Shown: piece after piece, positions 33,499 to 42,693 of the stretch
How positions within the stretch are numbered: position 1 is the stretch's first letter
Layout of the letters: each line of letters begins with the position of its first letter
Source of the DNA: an uncultured Clostridia bacterium
GTDB lineage: Bacteria > Bacillota > Clostridia > Oscillospirales > CAG-272
NCBI GenBank assembly: GCA_947631765.1
Contig: CANRMP010000001.1
Location: forward strand, 62,001-126,000
Length of the DNA stretch: 64,000 bases
Direction: 5' to 3'
Program-made: the position numbers and the translations under genes
Notes under the pieces: generated by a model
What the model was told of the DNA's origin: nothing
The model's input: only the letters and a program-made list of their open reading frames with translations
The model's database searches: none

Positions 33499-34098
33499 AT
33501 GAGCGAATATATTCTTCCCCTTGAAAGACTTATCGAGCAGTTCGCAAAGCTCCCGGGAGTGGGCAGGAAAACCGCCACAAGATACGCCATGGCGTATCTT
33601 GATTGGTCAAAGGAAAGCGTCGATACCTTTTCCGATGTCCTTAATGAAGCTAAAACCAAAATTAAACGGTGCGTGGTCTGCAATAATTTCAGCGAAAATG
33701 ATCTTTGTCCAATTTGTATGGACGCCACTCGTGAAGCCGTGCTTTGCGTTGTCGAGGACCCTCGGGCTGTAATGAGCCTCGAAAGAGTCAGGGAATATAA
33801 AGGCAGATATCACGTCCTTGGCGGCGTCCTCTCACCTATGAACGGTATCGGTCCCGAACAGCTTAAAATCAAAGAATTGCTCTCAAGACTCGATAAAGAA
33901 AATATAACAGAGGTTATAGTCGCAACAAATCCCACGGTAGAGGGCGAAACCACCGCTATGTATTTAATGAGGCTCCTTAAACCTTTAGGCGTTAAGGTAA
34001 CAAGACTCGCATACGGAGTGCCGGTCGGCGCCGATCTTGAATACGCCGACGAGGTTACCCTTTCAAGAGCAATTGAAGGGCGTAGAGAGCTAATGTGA
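33499..34098 (+). CDS. recR: recombination protein RecR
   Basis: RecR of 199 residues, acting with RecO in loading RecA on gapped DNA. The N-terminal helix-hairpin-helix (LIEQFAKLPGVGRKTATRYA) is followed by the C4 zinc finger CVVCNNFSENDLCPIC, then the Toprim region CVVEDPRAVMSLERV with ATNPTVEGETTAMYL, and the C-terminal TRLAYGVPVGADLEYADE. ATG 33499 (MSEYILPLERL) is the natural start, eight bases after the ybaB stop. A dispersed repeat begins only 16 bases after the stop. Confidence 0.96.
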   Translation: MSEYILPLERLIEQFAKLPGVGRKTATRYAMAYLDWSKESVDTFSDVLNEAKTKIKRCVVCNNFSENDLCPICMDATREAVLCVVEDPRAVMSLERVREYKGRYHVLGGVLSPMNGIGPEQLKIKELLSRLDKENITEVIVATNPTVEGETTAMYLMRLLKPLGVKVTRLAYGVPVGADLEYADEVTLSRAIEGRRELM

Positions 34099-34114
34099 GC
34101 TCTGCCGAAGGAGC

Positions 34115-34192
34115 GTTTCGCCGCTGCGGCGGCGACGGGAGCTTTGCCCCTCGACCCCACCGGCTTTAAAAAGCCGGAGAAATATACGGATG
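34115..34192. repeat. dispersed structured repeat, copy 2
   Basis: A 78-bp element matching 27367-27445 with about eight differences. The hairpin CCGGCTTTAAAAAGCCGG keeps its stem while its loop differs from copy 1, as expected if structure matters. It follows recR and precedes a tandem array. Confidence 0.8.
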
Positions 34193-34211
34193 TTTGTATG
34201 GCGCGGCCTTG

Positions 34212-34313
34212 GGAGTTAATGCCGAAGGCGTTTATCGGAGTTAATGCCGAAGGCGTTTATCGGAGTTAATGCCGAAGGCATTTATCGGAGTTAATGCCGA
34301 AGGCATTTACTCC
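34212..34313. repeat. 25-bp tandem repeat, four units
   Basis: GGAGTTAATGCCGAAGGCGT plus TTATC repeats at 34212, 34237, 34262 and 34287, the last two with GGCAT in place of GGCGT. Each unit holds a small GCC-GAA-GGC hairpin, and the last unit with its ending folds as GGAGTTAATGCC/GGCATTTACTCC. No gene is supported from 34099 to 34414. Confidence 0.9.
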
Positions 34314-34358
34314 ATCCGGCATATTTTTTAATAGATATAAGATATAAAAGGTACAAAT

Positions 34359-34410
34359 AAATCTTGCGGGTTTACCGTCACGCCGATGTGAAGGTTAAAC
34401 CGCAAGATTT
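34359..34410 (-). terminator. hairpin terminator behind the LCP gene
   Basis: AAATCTTGCGG(G)TTTA pairs with TTAAACCGCAAGATTT over about 15 bp, 4 bases beyond the LCP stop codon on the minus strand. T-tracts are weak on both sides, so termination could be bidirectional. Confidence 0.65.
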
Positions 34411-34414
34411 AATT

Positions 34415-35650
34415 TTAAACCGGTATTATTTTTTTGTTCTTTTTCAGTATGTCGCTCGGCTGCCAAATGGCGCTTGTGAGCTTTAAATAATTGTCTTTTG
34501 CCAAAGCCGCAGCCTCACTGCTTTTTGAAGTATCGCCCTCGCCGTTTATATATTTTTCAAGCGCTGCGATGCATTTTTCAAAATTAACGCTTAAAACGCT
34601 CATGCCGTTGATTCTCGCGTAGTTCCATGCGCCGTTAACCGGCATACGGTAGGATTTAACCTCGTATTTTGCGTAGCTCGGCGCGTTAAAGAGTATTCCC
34701 GTTATCTCGCTTTGAGTGAGGTTTGTCGCCACCTGCGGCAAAAACTCTTTGAGAAGCGCGTCAAGAGTGGAAAAGTTCATATTCTTGACCTTGTTAAATA
34801 CAATTGTTAAAACTTCGCGCTGGCGCAAGGTACGGGCAAAATCCGAACCCTGACCCGACTTTGAGACATAGCGGCAACGTGCGTATTTGAGCGCCAAAGC
34901 GCCGTCAAGGTGCACCACTCCGGGCTTGGCGGTATCCTGAATTTTGAGATAATCTATCTCCTTCTGCGAAAGCTCAACGTCTATTCCGCCGATACCGTTT
35001 ATAACGTTGGTAAATCCGGTAAAGTTTATTCTGACGTACTTGTCAATATGAAGCTTGAAGTTTTCTTCGATTGTATCAAGCAGCATGGACACGCCGCCCC
35101 AGGAATACGCGGCGTTTATGCGGTTGTATCTGTCAACTGTAGGAATATGCAAATAGATATCGCGCATAAGTGAGGTCAAAACAAGCTGTTTTGTGGTTTT
35201 ATTTATGGTAAGTATTATCATCGTATCCGACCTGCCGCGGCTGGTAAGATTACGCGAGTCGCTTCCGATAAGCAGAATATTTGTGACGTCATCTTCGAAA
35301 TCCATCACATAGTCGTCATCGACGTTGTCTTTTATATCGTCCTCAAGCTTGCCCTGCTCCTCGGGAGTTAATTCGGGCGGAGGGGAGGTTGTAACGTCGG
35401 GATTATTCGGATCAACCCACACATAACCGTTATCGTCTTTTTCCTCGGTATAATCGGGATCGTCCGGCGGGAGAATAATCTCGGTGTCGTCTTCAATGGG
35501 CGTATAGCTCATCATGTTGTAATAATGACTGATTATTGCGTTTATCGTTATGGCGGCGGCAATAATGAGAAGCAGCAGTACCGTAACTATTATAAGCAAT
35601 ACCTTGCACCAAACCTTCATTTTTTTCTTAGGCTGCTTTGGAGTATTCAT
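34415..35650 (-). CDS. LytR-CpsA-Psr (LCP) family cell-wall polymer ligase
   Basis: Membrane-anchored LCP enzyme of 411 residues that transfers undecaprenyl-linked polymers such as teichoic acid or capsule to peptidoglycan. It has a short basic cytosolic tail (PKQPKKKMKVWCK), one transmembrane helix at about 14-36, an acidic Asp/Pro-rich linker (to about 120), then the LCP domain: VTNILLIGSDSRN, SDTMIILTINKTTKQ, SLMRDIYLHIP, GGIDVELSQKEIDYL and KYARCRYVSKSGQGSDFART. The conserved Arg and Asp residues that bind pyrophosphate are present. Spacing and promoter suggest a single-gene unit. Confidence 0.94.
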   Translation of the reverse strand: MNTPKQPKKKMKVWCKVLLIIVTVLLLLIIAAAITINAIISHYYNMMSYTPIEDDTEIILPPDDPDYTEEKDDNGYVWVDPNNPDVTTSPPPELTPEEQGKLEDDIKDNVDDDYVMDFEDDVTNILLIGSDSRNLTSRGRSDTMIILTINKTTKQLVLTSLMRDIYLHIPTVDRYNRINAAYSWGGVSMLLDTIEENFKLHIDKYVRINFTGFTNVINGIGGIDVELSQKEIDYLKIQDTAKPGVVHLDGALALKYARCRYVSKSGQGSDFARTLRQREVLTIVFNKVKNMNFSTLDALLKEFLPQVATNLTQSEITGILFNAPSYAKYEVKSYRMPVNGAWNYARINGMSVLSVNFEKCIAALEKYINGEGDTSKSSEAAALAKDNYLKLTSAIWQPSDILKKNKKIIPV

Positions 35651-35742
35651 AAAAAGCTCCTTTCATGCATAAATACTATATTTGATATCTGCTTCGGCAA
35701 AAAAAGTCCCGAAAAATATTAACCTTCATGCGATATGATAAG

Positions 35743-35771
35743 ATTATATCATGTAATTGTGAATAAATCAA
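35743..35771 (-). promoter_or_regulatory. sigma-A promoter for the LCP gene
   Basis: On the minus strand TTGATT (35766-35771) and TATAAT (35743-35748) have a 17-base spacer. Between this promoter and the first CIRCE element (35772-35973) I see no gene. Confidence 0.75.
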
Positions 35772-35973
35772 TACAGAACACTCTTATATTTTTTAATTGT
35801 TAGGCGATACATTATTTGGAGGGTTTTGTAAATGACATTGAATTTTTTTGAGCGATCTATGAAATTTAACGCTTAGCTTTTCGGCAATCGTCAAGTCAGA
35901 CTGCCATTAATGCGCTTAGTATGCGCAAATTCTGTACGTCTGATTCTCAAAAGAGGAAAAATGATATCGAATT

Positions 35974-36000
35974 TTAGCACTACGCAGAGTGCACTGCTAA
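35974..36000 (+). promoter_or_regulatory. degenerate CIRCE operator
   Basis: TTAGCACTA-N9-CACTGCTAA: correct 27-base length and outer halves, but the inner three bases of the right half differ from the consensus TTAGCACTC-N9-GAGTGCTAA. Likely a weaker HrcA site, or a decayed one, 70 bases ahead of the good copy. Confidence 0.6.
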
Positions 36001-36069
36001 TTTTAACAAAAAGTTCATGAAATAAGCCAAATTTCTTCACACTTAAATGCTATATTACTAACAGCAAAT

Positions 36070-36096
36070 TTAGCACTCCGCCGAATCGAATGCTAA
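36070..36096 (+). promoter_or_regulatory. CIRCE operator (HrcA binding site)
   Basis: TTAGCACTC-N9-GAATGCTAA, one mismatch to the CIRCE consensus, 34 bases before hrcA. HrcA is expected to repress the whole hrcA-grpE-dnaK-dnaJ unit here. Confidence 0.93.
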
Positions 36097-36129
36097 ACAC
36101 TATATGCGATAAAGGGAGGTGCGACTGTT

Positions 36130-37203
36130 ATGCCGCAGTTGAGCGAGAGAAAAAAGCAGATATTAAAAGCTGTAATCGACGAGCATATTTCTGCGGGCGA
36201 GCCTGTCGGTTCCAAGCTTATATCGCAGAATCGGCAGATTGCGCTTTCCTCTGCCACAATTCGAAACGAGCTTGCGGAGCTTACCGAAATGGGCTATCTT
36301 ATACAGCCCCACGCTTCGGCAGGAAGGGTACCCTCCGAAAAGGGATATCGCTTTTATGTGGATATGCTGATGCAGGAGTACCACGTGACCTCAATGGAGA
36401 TCAAGGGGCTAAACGAGATGTTAAAGGAGCGCACCTCGCGCCTTGACAAGATAATAGACGACGCAGGAAAGCTTATTTCCTCCCTCACTCATTATCCCGC
36501 AATTTCGGTAAAGTCACTAAGAGGAAAAGATACGATAAAGCAGTATAATCTGATGTATCTTGATGAAAACTCCTTTATGATGGTAATGCTCATAAATGAA
36601 GCAAACATCAGGACAAAGCACATTATTACCGATCTTACGCTTGACGAAGAGGGGCTTGCCTTTGTGCAGAAGGTGCTCAATACTTATCTTGTAAACGTCA
36701 TGCCCGACCTTCTCACATACGCGCAGATAATGGAATTTGAAAACGCGCTCGGAGCTTACGGCTCTCTTTCCTCGCTACTTCTAAAGAACGTATACGAAGC
36801 GCTCAGCGAGGGCGAAACCTCGGATATGAGAGTTGAGGGAGTGGACAGATTCCTTGAATATCCGGAGTACACCTCTGTTGAAAAGATGCGTTCCATGCTC
36901 GAAATGCTCTCAAGCAGGGAAGGAATATTAAAGCTTGTTGAAAACTCGGACACCGAAGGCGTTAACGTATATATAGGTTCGGAAAATCCGGCTGACGCCT
37001 CGGGAGGCTCCACAATAGTTTTTAAGACCATAACGGTTGGGGGCAGACCGATAGGAGCAATAGGAGTTGTGGGCCCCTGCCGGATGGATTATTCAAAGGT
37101 GATATCGACGGTGGAACAGCTCTCTCAGAGCGTTGCCGATATGATAGAAAGCAGGCGGTCACTGCCTGAGGGAAAAAAGAAAGAAGATCACGGAGGTAGT
37201 TAG
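36130..37203 (+). CDS. hrcA: heat-inducible transcription repressor HrcA
   Basis: HrcA of 357 residues: N-terminal winged helix (LSERKKQILKAVIDEHISAG, GEPVGSKLISQNRQIALSSA, TIRNELAELTEMGYLIQPHA, SAGRVPSEKGYRFYVD) and a GAF-like dimerisation region ending in GAIGVVGPCRMDYSKVIS. It represses class I heat-shock genes through the CIRCE elements just upstream, with GroE modulating its activity in Bacillus. It leads the operon; grpE follows after five bases. Confidence 0.97.
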   Translation: MPQLSERKKQILKAVIDEHISAGEPVGSKLISQNRQIALSSATIRNELAELTEMGYLIQPHASAGRVPSEKGYRFYVDMLMQEYHVTSMEIKGLNEMLKERTSRLDKIIDDAGKLISSLTHYPAISVKSLRGKDTIKQYNLMYLDENSFMMVMLINEANIRTKHIITDLTLDEEGLAFVQKVLNTYLVNVMPDLLTYAQIMEFENALGAYGSLSSLLLKNVYEALSEGETSDMRVEGVDRFLEYPEYTSVEKMRSMLEMLSSREGILKLVENSDTEGVNVYIGSENPADASGGSTIVFKTITVGGRPIGAIGVVGPCRMDYSKVISTVEQLSQSVADMIESRRSLPEGKKKEDHGGS

Positions 37204-37208
37204 ACAAT

Positions 37209-37805
37209 ATGGCAGATGAAAAAAACACAAACGAAGCCGCACCCGCCGAAGAGGAACCCGTTTTAACAAATGAAGCGGAATCGGAGCAAAAGGAAAACGA
37301 CATCGACTCGGAAAAGGACGGCTCCAAAAAGAAAAAAGAAGAAAAAAAGCTTAAAAAGGAAAACGCGGAGCTCTGTGAAAGGGTCGCCTCTCTTGAAAAA
37401 GAAAACAAGGAGCTTGGCGACAAGTACATGCGCCTTATGGCGGAGTACGACAATTTCAGAAAGCGCTCGCAAAAGGAAAAAGAAGGTATTTACAGCGACG
37501 CTTATTCTGACGCTTTGACCTCGATTTTGCCGGTTGCGGACAATCTTGAGCGCGCGCTGAAATTCAGCGATGGAGCAAGCGTTACAGACGGAGTTAAAAT
37601 GACTCTTTCACAGCTTAAATCCTCTCTTGAAAAGATGGGAATAAGCGAGATAGAGACAAAGGTTTTCGATCCCAAATTGCACAACGCCGTAATCCATATC
37701 GAGGATGAGGCGTACGGTGAAGGTGAAATAGTCGAGGTTTTTCAGAAGGGCTACATCAAAGGCGATAAGGTTATAAGATTCGCAATGGTTAAAGTCGCAA
37801 ATTAA
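37209..37805 (+). CDS. grpE: nucleotide exchange factor GrpE
   Basis: GrpE of 198 residues: an acidic, lysine-rich disordered N-terminus (about 1-55), a long coiled coil (KKENAELCERVASLEKENKE, then LGDKYMRLMAEYDNFRKRSQ) and a beta-domain end with GEGEIVEVFQKGYIKGDKVI. It forms a dimer that drives ADP release from DnaK. The order hrcA-grpE-dnaK-dnaJ is the ancestral Firmicutes one. Confidence 0.96.
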   Translation: MADEKNTNEAAPAEEEPVLTNEAESEQKENDIDSEKDGSKKKKEEKKLKKENAELCERVASLEKENKELGDKYMRLMAEYDNFRKRSQKEKEGIYSDAYSDALTSILPVADNLERALKFSDGASVTDGVKMTLSQLKSSLEKMGISEIETKVFDPKLHNAVIHIEDEAYGEGEIVEVFQKGYIKGDKVIRFAMVKVAN

Positions 37806-37871
37806 GACAAGCATAAAAACAAACAAAAAACAATAGAATTTATTATATTGATAAAATTATCGGAGGAATGA

Positions 37872-39728
<1,857 letters not shown>

Positions 39729-39753
39729 GCTGCTATGACGCGGCGCTTTAAGT

Positions 39754-39783
39754 ATCGGGCTGTGACTTTCAGCACAGCCCGAT
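39754..39783 (+). other. intercistronic hairpin between dnaK and dnaJ
   Basis: Perfect 11-bp stem ATCGGGCTGTG/CACAGCCCGAT with an 8-base loop and no T-tract. It could stabilise the upstream mRNA or allow partial read-through, lowering DnaJ relative to DnaK. Confidence 0.6.
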
Positions 39784-39840
39784 AAAGGCGTATTCAGCTG
39801 TTTTTACTGAGAAAGGAAGCAAAAAGGTTATTAAAGGATC

Positions 39841-40962
39841 ATGGCAGAGCAAAAAAGAGATTATTACGAGGTTTTGGGAATATCCAAAAACGCTTCTGAC
39901 GATGAAATAAAAAAGGCGTACAGGTCACTGGCAAAGAAATATCATCCGGATATGAATCCCGGTGACAAAGAGGCGGAGGTTAAGTTCAAGGAGGTCAACG
40001 AGGCTTACTCCGTGCTTTCCGACGCCGAAAAAAAGGCAAGATACGATCAGTACGGATTTGCGGGTATCGATCCCAATATGGGCGGCGGCGCCGGAGGATT
40101 CGGCGGTTTTGGCGGAGCCGATTTTTCGGATATCGGCGACATTTTCTCCTCATTTTTCGGGGGAGGATTCGGAAGTACGCAGAGCGGTCGAAGAAACGGA
40201 CCGGTTGCCGGAGATGATCTCAGCGTCAGAGCGAATCTTACGTTTGAAGAAGCGGTTTTCGGCTGTAAAAAGAATATAGAATACAACAGGATCGAAAAAT
40301 GCTCCGAATGCTCGGGTACAGGTGCGGCAAAAGGAACCTTTCCCGAGACCTGCCCCACCTGTCGGGGAAGCGGGCAGATAAGAGTCACTCAACGCACAAT
40401 GCTCGGAATGATGCAGACCACAAAAACCTGCGACACCTGCCGCGGAAGCGGAAAAATAATCAAAAAGCCCTGCCCGAATTGCAGCGGCAAGGGCGCTGTG
40501 AGACTGCGCAAAAAGATTGAGGTGTCAATACCCGCAGGTATTGACGACGGGCAAAAGGTCTTTCTCCAAGGGCAGGGAAACGAAGGAAGAAACGGAGGTC
40601 CCTCGGGAGATCTCATAATATACGTTTCGGTTGCAAAGCACCGCGTGTTCGAACGCGACGGGCTCAACCTCTATTGCGAGATACCGCTTACCTTTTCTCA
40701 GGCGGCGCTCGGAGCGGAGATTGACGTTCCGACTCTTGACGGAAATGCAAAATACAGCATTCCCGAAGGCACGCAGTCAGGAACTTCATTTACGCTTAAA
40801 GGCAAAGGTGTAAAGCAGGTTAAGGGCAGGCAGTACGGCGATATTATTTTTACCGTCACGGTAAGAACGCCGAGAAACCTCACCGAGGCGCAGAAGGAGC
40901 TGCTTCGACAGCTTGACGGCATATCCGACGAGGACAAAAAAACGCACAAGAAGAAAAAATAA
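39841..40962 (+). CDS. dnaJ: chaperone DnaJ (Hsp40)
   Basis: Type I Hsp40 of 373 residues: J-domain at 1-70 with the HPD motif ([11 protein letters not shown]), a Gly/Phe-rich linker ([17 protein letters not shown]), four zinc-finger repeats ([32 protein letters not shown]) and two C-terminal substrate domains. It stimulates DnaK ATP hydrolysis. prmA follows after 15 bases, the usual neighbour in clostridia. Confidence 0.97.
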   Translation: MAEQKRDYYEVLGISKNASDDEIKKAYRSLAKKYHPDMNPGDKEAEVKFKEVNEAYSVLSDAEKKARYDQYGFAGIDPNMGGGAGGFGGFGGADFSDIGDIFSSFFGGGFGSTQSGRRNGPVAGDDLSVRANLTFEEAVFGCKKNIEYNRIEKCSECSGTGAAKGTFPETCPTCRGSGQIRVTQRTMLGMMQTTKTCDTCRGSGKIIKKPCPNCSGKGAVRLRKKIEVSIPAGIDDGQKVFLQGQGNEGRNGGPSGDLIIYVSVAKHRVFERDGLNLYCEIPLTFSQAALGAEIDVPTLDGNAKYSIPEGTQSGTSFTLKGKGVKQVKGRQYGDIIFTVTVRTPRNLTEAQKELLRQLDGISDEDKKTHKKKK

Positions 40963-40977
40963 GGAACATATAAGTCT

Positions 40978-41904
40978 ATGGAATGGACCCAAATCAAGGT
41001 AAGCTGCAAAAGGGAAGACCTTGAAGCTCTGTCGGCGGTCATGTGTATGCTTGACAACGGGCTGATGATTGAGGATTACAGCGATATTGAAGAAAATCTC
41101 ATGCCAATTTACGGCGAGCTTATTGACGACAAGATTTTAAACGCCGATAAAAACGCCGTAAGTGTGAGCATATTCGTTCCCGAAGAGAGGTCTTACACCG
41201 ATTATGTCGCATACATTAGGGAAAGGCTTACATATCTCGGGCTTAAGGATTACAATATTACCCTTGAAGGCTTTGATGAGGAAGACTGGGCAAACGCTTG
41301 GAGAGAGTATTACAAGCCGATTCATATCGGAAAAAGCCTTGTGGTGGTTCCCGCATGGCAGGAATATGACGCAAAAGCCAATGAAGTGACCATAAAAATG
41401 GACCCCGGCATGGCGTTCGGCACCGGGACTCATGAGACCACAAGACTGTGCGCCGCCATGGTGGAAAAGCACATGAAAAAGGGCGACAGAGTGCTTGATA
41501 TCGGGACAGGAAGCGGCATTCTCTCAATGTTTGCCGTAAAGCTCGGGGCAAAGGGCGCCGACGCTTACGATATCGACCCGGTCGCTGTCAGGGTGGCAAA
41601 GGAGAACGCAAAGGAGAACGGCATCACGTCATTTAAGTGCGGTGTGTCCGACCTGCTGCGGGACGTTGACCTTTCGGAAGGTCCCTTTGACTTTGCCATG
41701 GCAAATATTGTTGCCGATATACTTATAAGAATGTCAGAGGATATTGCGCCTTATTTAAAAGACGGCGCAAAAATCGTCTGCTCCGGCATAATCGAGGGCA
41801 GGTGCGACGAGGTTATAAATGCCATGAACGCGCACGGCTTTGAGCTTGTCGACTCGGACAGCGAAAATGATTGGAAGGTACTTGTTTTTTGCAAAAAGGT
41901 GTGA
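40978..41904 (+). CDS. prmA: ribosomal protein L11 methyltransferase
   Basis: PrmA of 308 residues, methylating L11. An N-terminal recognition domain (about 1-100) is followed by a linker carrying DWANAWREYYKPIHIGKSLV, then a SAM-binding Rossmann fold with GMAFGTGTHETTRLCA, VLDIGTGSGILSMFA and MANIVADILI. It closes the heat-shock operon. A likely promoter for the next gene overlaps its stop codon. Confidence 0.96.
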   Translation: MEWTQIKVSCKREDLEALSAVMCMLDNGLMIEDYSDIEENLMPIYGELIDDKILNADKNAVSVSIFVPEERSYTDYVAYIRERLTYLGLKDYNITLEGFDEEDWANAWREYYKPIHIGKSLVVVPAWQEYDAKANEVTIKMDPGMAFGTGTHETTRLCAAMVEKHMKKGDRVLDIGTGSGILSMFAVKLGAKGADAYDIDPVAVRVAKENAKENGITSFKCGVSDLLRDVDLSEGPFDFAMANIVADILIRMSEDIAPYLKDGAKIVCSGIIEGRCDEVINAMNAHGFELVDSDSENDWKVLVFCKKV

Positions 41905-41910
41905 TATAAT
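41882..41910 (+). promoter_or_regulatory. sigma-A promoter overlapping the end of prmA
   Basis: TTGTTT (41882-41887) and TATAAT (41905-41910), 17-base spacer; the -10 box lies just after the prmA stop codon begins. It would drive the small lipoprotein gene. Confidence 0.6.
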
Positions 41911-41973
41911 ATCACAAACGGCAATGCGGCGTCATCTGCCGCCTGTTAGTAAAAAAGGGAGAGCGTATTAATT

Positions 41974-42168
41974 ATGAAAAAGCTTCTGATAATTACTCTT
42001 GCGGCTCTTTTTGTAACTATGCTGTTTGCATGTAGGGATAAAAACACAACCGACGCCGAGGAGATAAGCACGCAGTCCACATCGCTAAACACGGTTGTGA
42101 CAAATGAAATAATTCCTGACCAAGAGGAGCAGTGGGGAGAGCTTATTCCCATTGAGTCTAATGAATAA
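41974..42168 (+). CDS. 64-residue lipoprotein, paralogue 1
   Basis: Tiny lipoprotein: signal sequence MKKLLIITLAALFVTMLFAC with lipidation at Cys20, a Thr/Ser/Asp-rich unstructured stretch, and the tail EEQWGELIPIESNE. The mature part is about 45 residues, so an enzyme is ruled out; a surface peptide or pheromone precursor is possible but unproven. The gene has its own promoter and terminator. A similar tail ends the next lipoprotein. Confidence 0.75.
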   Translation: MKKLLIITLAALFVTMLFACRDKNTTDAEEISTQSTSLNTVVTNEIIPDQEEQWGELIPIESNE

Positions 42169-42187
42169 AGAACGAAATAATCCGTAA

Positions 42188-42246
42188 AACCGCCGTCCGC
42201 ATTGAGCGCGCTTTGCCGCTTTTTCGGTCGGGCGGTTGTTTTTTGC
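42188..42246 (+). terminator. intrinsic terminator between the two small lipoproteins
   Basis: AACCGCC (42188-42194) pairs with GGCGGTT (42231-42237), with further inner pairing, followed by GTTTTTTGC and a second T-run. Confidence 0.7.
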
Positions 42247-42286
42247 GTTTTTTTGCTCTGCGGCGTACTTTTATCTAATAAAAAGA

Positions 42287-42315
42287 TTGACAAAAGCGAA
42301 AAATTCATTTATAAT
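42287..42315 (+). promoter_or_regulatory. consensus sigma-A promoter for lipoprotein paralogue 2
   Basis: TTGACA (42287-42292) and TATAAT (42310-42315), both perfect, 17-base spacer. Confidence 0.85.
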
Positions 42316-42396
42316 TATATAAGCGCGTGTAATATCTTTTTGCACCGAGATATTTTACGGCTTTTTGCCATAAGCTTTAAAGAAAGGAAAAATCAA

Positions 42397-42660
42397 ATGA
42401 AAAGAACAATACTTGTCATGCTCACGGTCGGACTGCTTGTCGCTTTTGCGGTCTCGTGCAATAATGATGACGACAAATCCGACTCCACAACCGAAAGTTC
42501 GGCAGTGACGACAACCGAAATAACAACATCACAGCCCACAGAGAGCAGCAGCGCTTCAACCTCCGACGCAGGGGATGATAATCCCGACAAAGGCGACGAG
42601 GGCGAAAGCGGCGAAGAGCCGAGCGATGAGTGGGGCCCTCCCATTGAGATTCCTTCGTGA
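42397..42660 (+). CDS. 87-residue lipoprotein, paralogue 2
   Basis: Small lipoprotein: MKRTILVMLTVGLLVAFAVS followed by Cys21, then Asp, Ser and Thr-rich low-complexity sequence and the tail DEWGPPIEIPS. The long frame reaches back to 42202, but an AAAGGA site and the signal peptide fix the start at ATG 42397. The tail matches the previous lipoprotein (acidic-x-WG-x-x-I/P-x-I). The topoisomerase subunit follows 33 bases later and may be expressed from this consensus promoter. Confidence 0.75.
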   Translation: MKRTILVMLTVGLLVAFAVSCNNDDDKSDSTTESSAVTTTEITTSQPTESSSASTSDAGDDNPDKGDEGESGEEPSDEWGPPIEIPS

Positions 42661-42693
42661 AAAAACCGATAAAAAGATAAAGCGGATAAATAA

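Noticed and set aside
34212..34313. CRISPR-like 25-bp repeats
   Set aside because: Same reason: no spacers, only slippage-type substitutions.
42202..42396. N-terminal extension of lipoprotein paralogue 2
   Set aside because: It contains the promoter and ribosome site; the signal peptide starts at 42397.
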